Positions 45,034-53,971 of a stretch of 64,000 nucleotides of DNA are shown here, piece by piece. Below the pieces are notes generated by a model. It was given only the letters and a program-made list of their open reading frames with translations. It was not told the DNA's origin and did not search any database. Position 1 is the first letter of the stretch. Each line of letters opens with the position of its first letter. The stretch is from Pseudomonas lijiangensis (lineage in GTDB: Bacteria > Pseudomonadota > Gammaproteobacteria > Pseudomonadales > Pseudomonadaceae). Where the stretch lies: the NCBI RefSeq assembly GCF_018968705.1, contig NZ_CP076668.1, positions 2,739,001-2,803,000 on the forward strand. The letters run 5' to 3'. The position numbers and the translations under genes are program-made.

Positions 45034-46296
45034 TCACTGCTCCAGCGTATTTTTCCGGATATGACCATTCTGGAAAATCATCGCCAGGTGTTCGCCCTGG
45101 CCTACAAGGCAGTCAATGTCCGTGAGCGGATCGCCGTCCACCACCAGCAGGTCGGCCTGTGCGCCTTCGGCGATGCAGCCCAGCTCACCCTCACGCTGAA
45201 GGATCTGCGCTGCCACGCTGGTGGCGCTGCGCAGGGCTGCAAGATTGCCCAGCAGTTCGGCACGGATCTTCAGTTCGTGGCTCTGATACTCATGCATTTC
45301 ACCGAGCAGGTCCGAGCCGTAGCCCATGGGCACGCCCGCTTCGGCGAACAGCAGCAGGGCATTGCGTCCGGCCTGACGCACGTCTTCGATCTTGGCCACC
45401 GAGTCGGCTGGGAGTCCGAAACGTTCGCCGTACTGGGCGAGCATTTCATAGGTGACTTGAGTCGGTACTGCAAACGCGCCTTTTTCAGCCATCAGGCGAG
45501 CGGTGTCGGCATCCACCAGATTACCGTGCTCGATGGTGCGCACGCCGCATTCGATGGCGCGGCGAATGGCCCGAGCTGTGTAGGCGTGAGCCATTACGTA
45601 GGTGTTGGCGGCTGCGGCTTCGTCGACGATGGCGCGGATTTCGGCTTCGCTGTATTGGGTATTGGCAATCGGGTCGGTGGGTGAAGAAACACCACCTGAA
45701 GCCATGATTTTTATCTGGTTCGCGCCTTGTTGCAGCTCTTCACGAACCGCCAGACGCACATTGTCGACACCGTCCACTACCCGGGCGATGGCCCCGGCGC
45801 GGAAGCAGCAGGAGCAGGGCTCACTCGTCAAAAGGTCGCCGCGGGCGCGCATGTCGCCGTGGCCGCCTGTCTGCGACAAGGCCTTGCCCGAAGCAAAGAT
45901 CTTCGGCCCGGGAATCAGCCCCATCTGGATGGACCGAGCCAGTGCCCAGTCGGCGCCGCCAGCATCGCGCACTGTGGTGAAACCGCGCTGCAGCATGGCT
46001 GCCAGAATCGGCAGGGCGCGGTACATGATGATGGCGTTGGGTTGCAGGGCATTGAAACCCAGGTTGGCACTGGAGGCCAGAACGTGAACATGGCAGTCGA
46101 TCAGGCCGGGCATCAGGGTCTTGCCGCCCAGGTCGATAATTCTGGCCCCGGCTTCGGCGGGTTCGCCAGCAGGGCGTACGGCGACAATGCGCTCACCCTC
46201 GATCACGACTTCCTGGCCGTCGATCAATTGACCCTGTTGCAGGTCGAGCAAGCGCCCGTTGCGCAGGATCAGCGTGGAAGAGTCAGGGGTATTCAT
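45034..46296 (-). CDS. Amidohydrolase / Xaa-Pro dipeptidase-like metalloenzyme
   Basis: 420 residues of the amidohydrolase superfamily. The first metal ligands are H69 and H71 in GLIDCHVHV. The bridging carboxy-lysine should be the Lys of IKIMASGG, later metal/catalytic ligands are in MAHAYT and IEHGN, and the catalytic Asp is in GYGSDLL. The set matches the Sgx9260/prolidase-like subgroup that hydrolyses acyl-amino acids or dipeptides. It overlaps the upstream transporter gene by 4 bases (ATGA), so transporter and enzyme form a catabolic pair. The start is the ATG at 46296. Confidence 0.9.
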   Translation of the reverse strand: MNTPDSSTLILRNGRLLDLQQGQLIDGQEVVIEGERIVAVRPAGEPAEAGARIIDLGGKTLMPGLIDCHVHVLASSANLGFNALQPNAIIMYRALPILAAMLQRGFTTVRDAGGADWALARSIQMGLIPGPKIFASGKALSQTGGHGDMRARGDLLTSEPCSCCFRAGAIARVVDGVDNVRLAVREELQQGANQIKIMASGGVSSPTDPIANTQYSEAEIRAIVDEAAAANTYVMAHAYTARAIRRAIECGVRTIEHGNLVDADTARLMAEKGAFAVPTQVTYEMLAQYGERFGLPADSVAKIEDVRQAGRNALLLFAEAGVPMGYGSDLLGEMHEYQSHELKIRAELLGNLAALRSATSVAAQILQREGELGCIAEGAQADLLVVDGDPLTDIDCLVGQGEHLAMIFQNGHIRKNTLEQ

Positions 46297-47603
46297 TGAT
46301 AGGCTCCAGTCAGAGGAAGGCGTGACACGGGTTCTCTGTCGCGATAGAGCATCGCGCCCACGCCGCTGATGATTGCTGCAAACATGATGTAGAAGGCCGG
46401 GGCCACGTTGCTGCCCGTAGAGGCGATCAACCAGGTAATGGTGAAGGTGGCGAAGCCGCCGAAGATCGTGACCGCGAAGTTGTAGGCCACCGACAATCCG
46501 GTCGAGAGCACGTGGGTCGGCAGCAGTTCACCGAAGGCGGCGAGGATCGAGCCGATGTAGCCCGAAATCAGCAGGCCGAGCACCAGTTCAAAGACCAGCA
46601 GCGAAAACAGCCCCGGCATCTGGTTGATGAAGAGAAACATCGGGTAGGCGCTGAAGAAAATGGCCAGGGCCGAGCCCAGGAGCCAGGGCCGACGACCATA
46701 GCGGTCAGCCAGGGCACCGACGATAGGCGTGGCCACGATCAGCACGGCGCCACCCATCATGCCGGCACTGAATCCCATCCATGAAGGCAGACCGAGGACC
46801 CGCTGAGCATAAGAAGGAATGTAAAACAGGACGGCGTAGGTACAGACGGTCCAGAGTACGACCAGCGAGAAGCTGATCAGGGTCTGGCGCGGATAGGTAC
46901 GCAACACTTCACGCAAGGGCGATTCGACGGTCTTGCTGGCCTTGTAGACCGGCGTTTCATCGACGCGGCTGCGAATATAGAAGCCTACCGGGCCGATCAG
47001 GGTGCCGATCAGAAATGGCACGCGCCAGCCCCAGCTTTCCAGTTGTTCCTGAGTCAGGTAGCTCGACAGGACAGCACCCAGTGCGGAGCCGAGCAATACG
47101 GCCACGCCAATGCTGGCTTGAATCCAGCTGGAGTAGAAGGCTTTCTTGCCTTCGGGGGCGTGTTCGGTCAGGAATGCCGTGGCGCTGCCCATCTCGCCGC
47201 CCGCCGAGAAACCTTGCAGCAGGCGCGCCAGCACGATCAGCACTGGAGCCATCAGGCCTATCTGCGCATAGCTGGGGGTGATGGCGATGATCAGCGTACC
47301 AAGGGCCATGAGCAGGATGGTCAGCGAGAGTGCTGCCTTGCGTCCGTGTTTATCCCCATAGATACCCAGCACGATGCCGCCCACCGGGCGCATGAAAAAG
47401 CCGACGCCAAAGGTGGCCAGGGCCAGGAGGTAGGAACTCAGTTCATTGCCGGTCGGGAAGAATACTTTGGCGATGATGACGGAAAAGAAGCTGTAGACCG
47501 TGAAGTCGAACCATTCCAGGCCATTGCCGATGACCGTGGCGGTCACGGCGCGACGTGCCTGCTGGTTGTGGGTGCGTGATGGAGATGTTTGTTCTGTGCT
47601 CAC
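46293..47603 (-). CDS. MFS transporter, metabolite:H+ symporter (MHS) type
   Basis: 436 residues from a GTG at 47603 with CAGGAGTC upstream; an in-frame ATG at 47648 only adds a non-homologous leader. Twelve helices. The N-terminal TATVIGNGLEWFDFTVYSFF is the hallmark of the MHS group (ProP, KgtP, ShiA), and GDKHGRKAAL is the loop 2-3 motif. It imports an organic acid, betaine, or amino acid derivative. Overlap with the amidohydrolase suggests it brings in the enzyme's substrate. The operon lies downstream of two LysR genes on the same strand. Confidence 0.92.
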   Translation of the reverse strand: MSTEQTSPSRTHNQQARRAVTATVIGNGLEWFDFTVYSFFSVIIAKVFFPTGNELSSYLLALATFGVGFFMRPVGGIVLGIYGDKHGRKAALSLTILLMALGTLIIAITPSYAQIGLMAPVLIVLARLLQGFSAGGEMGSATAFLTEHAPEGKKAFYSSWIQASIGVAVLLGSALGAVLSSYLTQEQLESWGWRVPFLIGTLIGPVGFYIRSRVDETPVYKASKTVESPLREVLRTYPRQTLISFSLVVLWTVCTYAVLFYIPSYAQRVLGLPSWMGFSAGMMGGAVLIVATPIVGALADRYGRRPWLLGSALAIFFSAYPMFLFINQMPGLFSLLVFELVLGLLISGYIGSILAAFGELLPTHVLSTGLSVAYNFAVTIFGGFATFTITWLIASTGSNVAPAFYIMFAAIISGVGAMLYRDREPVSRLPLTGAYQ

Positions 47604-47780
47604 TTTTTTGACTCCTGCATGCAAGACATGCAGGAAACAACCCTGCATTTATAGGGGGGCAGAGTTGAAAAGTTGAAACATTATTCGGATCTGATGCCCG
47701 GTTGCGTTCGAGATTAGGCTGCGGCCTGAATTTGAGAAAGCGATCATTACGCAGGTTTGCATGCGTGTGGTGCATGCAAG

Positions 47781-48677
47781 TCAGCTGGCAATCTCATTGC
47801 TCAGCCATTTCTCGAAGGCTCGGGCGGCACGTCTTGGCATCTTGCCGCTGGGGGTGAGCAGGTAGTAGCCGCCGATAGCACCAATATCTGCGTTGCATGC
47901 AGGGACCAGAGCGCCGGATTGCACATGGCGATCGATCATCGGGCGCCAGCCCAGCACAATGCCGTGCCCGGCGATGGCCAGATCCACGAGCACCGGGTAG
48001 AGGTTCACGGTCATGCGCTGGTGAATCAGCGAAGCGTCCACGCCCTGGCGACCGAACCAGTCGTTCCATGACAGCCACTGGCGCTGGCCGTCTTCGAGCA
48101 TCAGCAGGCAATGGTCGAGCAGTTGCACCGGTTCCAGTGTCTGTCCGCCCAGATAATCCGGTGAGCAGTAGGCATTCACCGATTCGGCAAACAGCAGGCG
48201 GCTATCCAGCCCGGGCGGTGACTGCTCGCGCAGGAAGTACAGCGCCAGGTCGAACTCGGCCCGGATCAGAGAGTCCAGCCCGTCGACCACCCGCAGGCGT
48301 ATGTCCACTGCCGGGAATTCATCCTTGTAGCGACCCAGTAACGGACCCAGCCACAGCGCTGCCACGCCGCTGGAGCAGGCCAGCGTCAATTGCTGTTCGC
48401 CGCTGTGGGTGATCACCTGAGCCGTGGCTTCGGCGCACTGAGTCAGTATCCGGTGAATTTCTTCGGCATAGATCTGGCCCGCGATCGTCAGGTGAATGCG
48501 CTTGTGTTCGCGGCGAAACAGCGCCCGGCCCAGAAACTCCTCCAGTTGCGCGACCTGCCGGCTGATTGCGCTCTGGGTCAGGTGCAGTTCGGCGGCAGCC
48601 CGGGTGAAACTGCCATGTCGAACCGTGGCTTCAAAGGCGATCAGGTTCTGTAGTGGCGGAAGAGGTTCTATACGCAC
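47781..48677 (-). CDS. LysR-type transcriptional regulator
   Basis: 298 residues from a GTG at 48677 with CGGAG 6 bases upstream. The N-terminal winged helix (about 8-66) reads SFTRAAAELHLTQSAISRQV, and the C-terminal part is a two-lobe effector-binding domain of the GcvA subgroup. It starts only 12 bases after the stop of another LysR gene, so both are co-transcribed. It lies immediately before the MFS-amidohydrolase pair (same strand, 177 bases from stop to next start), which it probably regulates. No effector could be inferred. Confidence 0.92.
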   Translation of the reverse strand: MRIEPLPPLQNLIAFEATVRHGSFTRAAAELHLTQSAISRQVAQLEEFLGRALFRREHKRIHLTIAGQIYAEEIHRILTQCAEATAQVITHSGEQQLTLACSSGVAALWLGPLLGRYKDEFPAVDIRLRVVDGLDSLIRAEFDLALYFLREQSPPGLDSRLLFAESVNAYCSPDYLGGQTLEPVQLLDHCLLMLEDGQRQWLSWNDWFGRQGVDASLIHQRMTVNLYPVLVDLAIAGHGIVLGWRPMIDRHVQSGALVPACNADIGAIGGYYLLTPSGKMPRRAARAFEKWLSNEIAS

Positions 48678-48689
48678 GGGCGCTCCGTA

Positions 48690-49595
48690 TTACAAACCAT
48701 CGGGAAAGGGTGTCGACAGCAGCCAGTCCCTGAACACGCAGAGCGACGGCAGGTTCTGGAAGCGTGTGGCATACACCAGATAGTAATTGCGGCCGCTGTC
48801 CATGGGCTCGAACAGTGTCACCAGCTCACCGCTGCTGATTTCGTCCTGCACCAGAATGCGCGGCACCAGCGCCACACCAATACCCGCTGCCACGGCCTGG
48901 ATCAGGTGCGCGGTCAGCTCGAAACTCGGGCCGGGGCGCATGATGTGGTGGTCGAGCCGATTCTTGTCGAACCAGTCGGACCATGTATTGGGGCGCGAAA
49001 CAACGCTCAGCAGTGATTGCTGGGCTATCTGGCCCGGCGTCAGCGACTTGTGGTCTGGCAGTGCCGAAGGGCTGGCGATGAGCACCAGCTTTTCCTCGAT
49101 CAACGGGTGGGCGATATAACCCGGCCAGTTGCCTGTGCCTGCACAGATGATCGCGTTCATGTCGCTGGCAGCAGGCATCAGGTCGGCATGCACGATCCGC
49201 GAGTGAACATGCACCACATGGCCCGGATGCCGGGCATAAAAGTCATGCATGCGCGGCAACAGCCACTTTGAGCCGAAGGTTGGCAGCACGGCGAGGTGCA
49301 GGGTTCCGCCTTCGGATTTGTGGGCGATAGTCTGCAACGTTGCACTGCGAATCCGGCCAAGGGCGGCAGCCAGCTCATGCTGATACAGCGCACCGGCCGT
49401 GGTCAGTTCGATACGTCGACCATCACGCTTGAACAGTTCCACCTCCAGTTGTGCTTCAAGCGCCTGCACCTGACGGCTGACAGCGCTCTGGGTCAGGGCC
49501 AGTTCATCGGCAGCCTTGGTGAAGCTGACATGGCGCGCCGCTGCTTCAAAAGCGATGAGCAACGACATCGACGGCGTGAGTCTTCTCGGGTTCAT
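48690..49595 (-). CDS. LysR-type transcriptional regulator (upstream paralogue of a tandem pair)
   Basis: 301 residues. Helix-turn-helix SFTKAADELALTQSAVSRQVQ (about 25-45), then an effector domain. It is similar in length and layout to the downstream LysR but clearly different in sequence, so the pair is an old duplication or a chance neighbourhood. It is divergent from ydiJ across 168 bases, the classical position for a LysR target, so ydiJ is its likeliest target. The ATG at 49595 has no strong ribosome site. Confidence 0.92.
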   Translation of the reverse strand: MNPRRLTPSMSLLIAFEAAARHVSFTKAADELALTQSAVSRQVQALEAQLEVELFKRDGRRIELTTAGALYQHELAAALGRIRSATLQTIAHKSEGGTLHLAVLPTFGSKWLLPRMHDFYARHPGHVVHVHSRIVHADLMPAASDMNAIICAGTGNWPGYIAHPLIEEKLVLIASPSALPDHKSLTPGQIAQQSLLSVVSRPNTWSDWFDKNRLDHHIMRPGPSFELTAHLIQAVAAGIGVALVPRILVQDEISSGELVTLFEPMDSGRNYYLVYATRFQNLPSLCVFRDWLLSTPFPDGL

Positions 49596-49763
49596 TCATA
49601 AAACTCATGGAAAAACGGCAGGTTTTACATTTGCGCTCATGGCCCTGAAGCCTGAAAATCAGCGTCAACCGTTGCTGAAGCACTGTTTCAGAGCGCTCTG
49701 AAGCATACGTGCTTTGCCCATAAAAGTTTGCATATAAAAAGCCTAGCCTGTCAGGAAGCCACC
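49596..49763. promoter_or_regulatory. Divergent LysR / ydiJ control region
   Basis: 168 bases. Towards ydiJ the DNA is AT-rich (CATAAAAGTTTGCATATAAAA, about 49720-49740), with possible -10 boxes. AGGAAG at about 49753 is the ydiJ ribosome site. A LysR operator is expected here; no clean T-N11-A palindrome was singled out. Confidence 0.4.
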
Positions 49764-52700
49764 ATGATTGCCCTCTTGAATCCGACCCTCGAACAGGTCG
49801 ATCACTACGATCGATTCCTCAATGCACTGGCGCAAGAGGGGTTTGGAGGCGAAATCGCCAGGGATCATGGCTCGCGAACCGTTCTGGCCACCGATAACTC
49901 GATCTACCAGCGCATGCCTCAGGCGGCGGTGTTTCCTCGTGACAGCGCCGATGTCGAAATCCTTGCGCGACTGGCCGGGTGTGCCGAGCACAAGCAGGTG
50001 GTACTGACGCCACGGGGCGGCGGTACCGGAACCAATGGCCAATCCCTGACGGATGGCGTGGTGGTCGACCTGTCGCGGCACATGAACCGCATTCTGGAAA
50101 TCAACGTCGAAGAGCGCTGGGTGCGGGTGCAGACCGGCGTGGTCAAGGACCAGCTCAACGCGGCACTCAAGCCCCACGGCCTGTTCTTCGCCCCTGAGCT
50201 ATCCACCTCCAACCGTGCAACGGTCGGCGGCATGATCAATACCGATGCCAGCGGCCAGGGTAGCTGCACCTACGGCAAGACCCGTGACCACGTACTGGAG
50301 TTGTCGACGGTACTGCTCGGCGGCTCGCGTATAGACAGCCTGGCCATGGGCACCGAACAACTGGACGCGGAACAGGCCCGAACCGACCGTGCTGGGGATG
50401 CTTATCGTTGTGCCCGTGAGATTGCCGATACTCAGGCGCAACTGATCAAGGATATCTTTCCGCCGCTCAATCGCTGCCTGACCGGTTACGACCTTGCCCA
50501 TCTGCGCGAGACCGATGGCCGCTTCAATCTCAATAGCGTGCTGTGTGGTTCGGAAGGCTCGTTGGGCTTTATCGTCGAAGCCAAGCTCAATGTGCTGCCC
50601 ATTCCCAAGCACTCGATTCTGGTCAACGTCCGTTATGCCGGTTTCATGGATGCCTTGCGCGACGCCAAGGCACTCATGGCGCTCAAGCCGCTGTCCATCG
50701 AAACCGTGGACTCCAAGGTCCTGATGCTCGCCATGCAGGACATCGTCTGGCATGGCGTGGCCGAATATTTTCCTCAGGATCCCGATACCCCGACTCTGGG
50801 GATCAACCTGATCGAGTTCTGCGGTGACGACGCGGGCGAAGTGGAGCAGCGGGTTCATGCCTTCGTGGAGCACTTGCAGAGCGACACCTCGGTGGTCCGA
50901 CTGGGCCACACGCTGGCGGTGGGCAGCGCGGCGGTCAACCGCGTCTATGCCATGCGCAAGCGTTCGGTAGGCTTGCTGGGTAACGTCAAGGGCGAGGCCA
51001 GGCCTCAGCCTTTTGTCGAGGACACCGCCGTACCGCCTGAAAACCTTGCCGATTACATTCAGGAATTCCGGGCGCTGCTGGACAGCTACAACCTGCAATA
51101 CGGGATGTTTGGCCATGTGGATGCTGGCGTGCTGCACGTACGGCCGATCCTGGACATGAAAGATCCGGCCCAGGCCGCGCTGGTGCGTCCGATTTCCGAT
51201 GCGGTTGCGGCCTTGACCAAGCGCTACGGTGGCCTGCTCTGGGGCGAGCATGGCAAGGGCTTGCGTTCGCAATATGTGCCGGAGTACTTCGGCGAGCTTT
51301 ACCCTTCATTGCAGGCGCTCAAGGCTGCTTTCGACCCGTTCAACCAGCTCAACCCCGGCAAGATCGCGACTCCCGCAACCGTACCTGCTGCCAGACTGAC
51401 GCTGGTGGACGAAGTGCAGTTGAGAGGCGATCTGGACCGTCGTATCGACGAGCGCGTCTGGCAGAGCTACGAAAGCGCGGTGCACTGTAACGGCAACGGC
51501 GCCTGCTACAACTATGATGCCGACGACGCCATGTGCCCGTCCTGGAAGGCCACCCGCAACCGCATTCACTCGCCCAAGGGCAGGGCTTCTCTGGTTCGCG
51601 AGTGGCTGCGCCTGCAGGGCGAGCAGAATGTGGATGTACTGACCGCCAGCGCCCGTGCCCGCTCGGCCAATGTCATCAGGAGTCTGGTGAGTAAAACGGC
51701 CAATACCCTGGGCCGTCTCAGGGGCCAGAAAGACTTTTCCCACGAAGTCTATGACGCCATGGCCGGTTGCCTGGCCTGTAAATCCTGTGCTGGGCAGTGC
51801 CCGGTAAAGGTCAATGTGCCGGAATTCCGTTCGCGTTTCCTGGAGCTGTACCACAGCCGTTACCTGCGCCCGCTGAAGGACTACCTGATCGGCTCGCTGG
51901 AGTTCAGCATCCCGTATCTGGCTCGCTTCCCGAAACTCTACAACGCCATGATGGGTGCCAGGCCCGTTCGCTATCTGCTTGAGCATGTGGCGGGCATGGT
52001 GGACAGTCCCTTGCTGAGCCTGATGGATTTCCGCGCCGCCTGCGCCCGCTGGAATGTCGGCATCGCCACGCCAGAGCGTCTGGCTGCTCTGTCTGAACAG
52101 GAACGCAAGCGTACGGTGATCCTCGTTCAGGATGCCTTCACCCGCTACTTCGAAACGCATCTGGCTGCTGACTGGCTGGAGCTGATTTCGCGTCTGGGCT
52201 ATCAGGTTTACCTGGCGCCTTTCGCGCCCAACGGCAAGCCGCTGCAAGTGCAAGGCTTCCTGGCTGCCTTTGAAAAGGCGGCCAGCTTCAACAGCCAGTC
52301 GCTGCGCAAGCTTGAGGCTTACGGCATCCCGTTGGTGGGCCTTGACCCGGCCATGACCCTGGTTTACCGGCAGGAATACAGCAAGACCCTGGGCAGCGAG
52401 AATGTGCCTGTGGTGCTGCTGCCTCAGGAGTGGCTGGCTGCGCAGATGGCAGAGCCCGAGCAAGTCCAGCCGCGGGAAACTTATTACTTCCTGCCGCATT
52501 GCACCGAGAAAACCAACGAACCGGGCAGCGTCGGCCTGTGGCAGAAGGTGTTTGCCCGCGCAGGCCTCAAGCTTGAAGTGCTGGCCAGCGGTTGCTGCGG
52601 CATGTCAGGCACCTACGGCCACGAAACCCGCAATGCCAAGCACTCCGACACTATCTACAGCCAGTCCTGGCAACCGTTGGTGGCTCGTCATAACGGGGAA

Positions 52701-52802
52701 GGGCGACTGGTTGCCGATGGCTATTCCTGCCGCAGTCAGGTCAAGCGCCAGGATGGGCAGGTGGTGCGGCATCCGTTACAGGTATTGCTGGCTCATATCT
52801 AA
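49764..52802 (+). CDS. ydiJ: YdiJ, FAD/4Fe-4S D-2-hydroxyglutarate dehydrogenase-type oxidoreductase
   Basis: 1012 residues from the ATG at 49764 (AGGAAG 6 bases upstream); the frame opens 12 codons earlier without a site. Order: FAD-binding PCMH domain (about 30-280, VLTPRGGGTGTNGQSL, STSNRATVGGMINTDASG), FAD-linked oxidase C-terminal domain (about 280-550), a cysteine-containing stretch (CNGNGACYNYDADDAMCPS), a 4Fe-4S ferredoxin-type segment (CLACKSCAGQCPVKVN), and a C-terminal CCG domain (LASGCCGMSGTYG). The length matches E. coli YdiJ (about 1018). It oxidises a 2-hydroxy acid, D-2-hydroxyglutarate in the characterised relatives, passing electrons to a carrier. It is divergent from LysR genes that may control it. 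Confidence 0.94.
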   Translation: MIALLNPTLEQVDHYDRFLNALAQEGFGGEIARDHGSRTVLATDNSIYQRMPQAAVFPRDSADVEILARLAGCAEHKQVVLTPRGGGTGTNGQSLTDGVVVDLSRHMNRILEINVEERWVRVQTGVVKDQLNAALKPHGLFFAPELSTSNRATVGGMINTDASGQGSCTYGKTRDHVLELSTVLLGGSRIDSLAMGTEQLDAEQARTDRAGDAYRCAREIADTQAQLIKDIFPPLNRCLTGYDLAHLRETDGRFNLNSVLCGSEGSLGFIVEAKLNVLPIPKHSILVNVRYAGFMDALRDAKALMALKPLSIETVDSKVLMLAMQDIVWHGVAEYFPQDPDTPTLGINLIEFCGDDAGEVEQRVHAFVEHLQSDTSVVRLGHTLAVGSAAVNRVYAMRKRSVGLLGNVKGEARPQPFVEDTAVPPENLADYIQEFRALLDSYNLQYGMFGHVDAGVLHVRPILDMKDPAQAALVRPISDAVAALTKRYGGLLWGEHGKGLRSQYVPEYFGELYPSLQALKAAFDPFNQLNPGKIATPATVPAARLTLVDEVQLRGDLDRRIDERVWQSYESAVHCNGNGACYNYDADDAMCPSWKATRNRIHSPKGRASLVREWLRLQGEQNVDVLTASARARSANVIRSLVSKTANTLGRLRGQKDFSHEVYDAMAGCLACKSCAGQCPVKVNVPEFRSRFLELYHSRYLRPLKDYLIGSLEFSIPYLARFPKLYNAMMGARPVRYLLEHVAGMVDSPLLSLMDFRAACARWNVGIATPERLAALSEQERKRTVILVQDAFTRYFETHLAADWLELISRLGYQVYLAPFAPNGKPLQVQGFLAAFEKAASFNSQSLRKLEAYGIPLVGLDPAMTLVYRQEYSKTLGSENVPVVLLPQEWLAAQMAEPEQVQPRETYYFLPHCTEKTNEPGSVGLWQKVFARAGLKLEVLASGCCGMSGTYGHETRNAKHSDTIYSQSWQPLVARHNGEGRLVADGYSCRSQVKRQDGQVVRHPLQVLLAHI

Positions 52803-52815
52803 AACTGTGCAGACT

Positions 52816-52961
52816 GTGTGGGAGCGGACTTGTCCGCGAAGACGGCACGGTGGCAGTGGCGCAATCCGTGGGAGGGGCCTTGGCCGCGACAGCCAGCTTT
52901 TCAGGCGCTGAAAATGTATTGCCTATAAGTAAGTCGTCGCGGCCAAGGCCCCTCCCACAAG
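52816..52961. repeat. REP cluster (three copies)
   Basis: A single REP half (GTGTGGGAGCGGACTTGTCC at 52815-52834) is followed by an inverted pair: GTGGGAGGGGCCTTGGCCGC (52868-52887) and GCGGCCAAGGCCCCTCCCAC (52939-52958), perfect over 20 bases with 51 bases between. It lies between the convergent ydiJ and dienelactone hydrolase genes. Confidence 0.85.
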
Positions 52962-52993
52962 TGACAGGTATGTCTCCTGATTCGCGAATGGGG

Positions 52994-53881
52994 TCAAACC
53001 AGATACCGCCTGAACCAGTCCACGGTCCTGTCCCATGCCAGATTCGCCGCCGCCTCGTCGTATCGTGGCGTGGAGTCGTTATGGAAACCGTGGTTGGCAC
53101 CGGGGTAGATATAGGTTTCGTAATGCGTGCCGGCCGCTTTCAACGCCGCTTCATAAGCGGGCCAGCCTTCGTTGATGCGCGTATCCAGCTCGCCGTAATG
53201 AATCATGATCGGCGCCTTGATCCGCACCACGTCTTCGGACTTGGGCTGACGTCCATAGAATGAAACCGCGGCACCCAGCTCCGGATAAGCCACGGCCGCA
53301 GCATTGGCGACGCCACCGCCGTAACAGAAGCCGGTGATGCCGACCTTTCCGGTGGTTGCGTCATGCTTCATCAGCCATTCGATAGCCGCGAAGAAGTCGT
53401 TCATGAGCTTTTCAGGATCGACTTTCTGTTGAAGTTCGCGGCCCTTGTCATCGTTGCCCGGATAACCGCCCACGGAGGACAGGCCGTCAGGCGCCAGTGC
53501 GATGAAGCCTGCCTTTGCAGCGCGTCGGGCGACGTCCTCGATATAGGGATTGAGCCCACGGTTTTCATGGGCAACCACAATCGCCGGCAGCTTGCCGCTG
53601 GCTTTCGCCGGACGAACCAGATAACCACGCACCTGGCCATGCCCCTTGGGTGAAGGGTAGTTGACGTATTCGGCAATGATATCCGGGTCGGTGAACGCCA
53701 CTTGTTCGGCCAGCGCGTAGTTCGGGCTCAGGGAGGCCAGCAGGGCCGTGGCGGTCAGGCCTCCCAAGGTGAACAGGGCAGCACGGTCGAGAAATTCGCG
53801 CCTGTTGATCTTGCCATGGGCGTAGTAGTCGTACAGCTCAAGCAGTTCAGGGGCAAAGTCTTTGGCGGTGAGACGATCCAT
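52994..53881 (-). CDS. Dienelactone hydrolase-family protein with Tat-type signal
   Basis: 295 residues from the ATG at 53881 (AGGAAG 7 bases upstream; ATG at 53887 lies too close to it). After ~25 residues comes INRREFLDRAALFTLGGL...YALA, a twin-arginine signal with cleavage near residue 60. The alpha/beta-hydrolase domain has the dienelactone-hydrolase nucleophile Cys in GFCYGGG, the acid in YGELDTRI, and the His in NHGFHND. Export by Tat makes a folded periplasmic enzyme, as with E. coli YghX-type proteins, rather than the cytosolic beta-ketoadipate pathway enzyme. Substrate unknown. Monocistronic on the minus strand. Confidence 0.88.
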   Translation of the reverse strand: MDRLTAKDFAPELLELYDYYAHGKINRREFLDRAALFTLGGLTATALLASLSPNYALAEQVAFTDPDIIAEYVNYPSPKGHGQVRGYLVRPAKASGKLPAIVVAHENRGLNPYIEDVARRAAKAGFIALAPDGLSSVGGYPGNDDKGRELQQKVDPEKLMNDFFAAIEWLMKHDATTGKVGITGFCYGGGVANAAAVAYPELGAAVSFYGRQPKSEDVVRIKAPIMIHYGELDTRINEGWPAYEAALKAAGTHYETYIYPGANHGFHNDSTPRYDEAAANLAWDRTVDWFRRYLV

Positions 53882-53971
53882 CTGCATGCTTCCTGTCAGA
53901 TCATTGGGGTTTCTATTAAAGCAGCTTTGATGTCGAGGTGCCGTTGATAGCACCTCGACATTTATTGCGGA

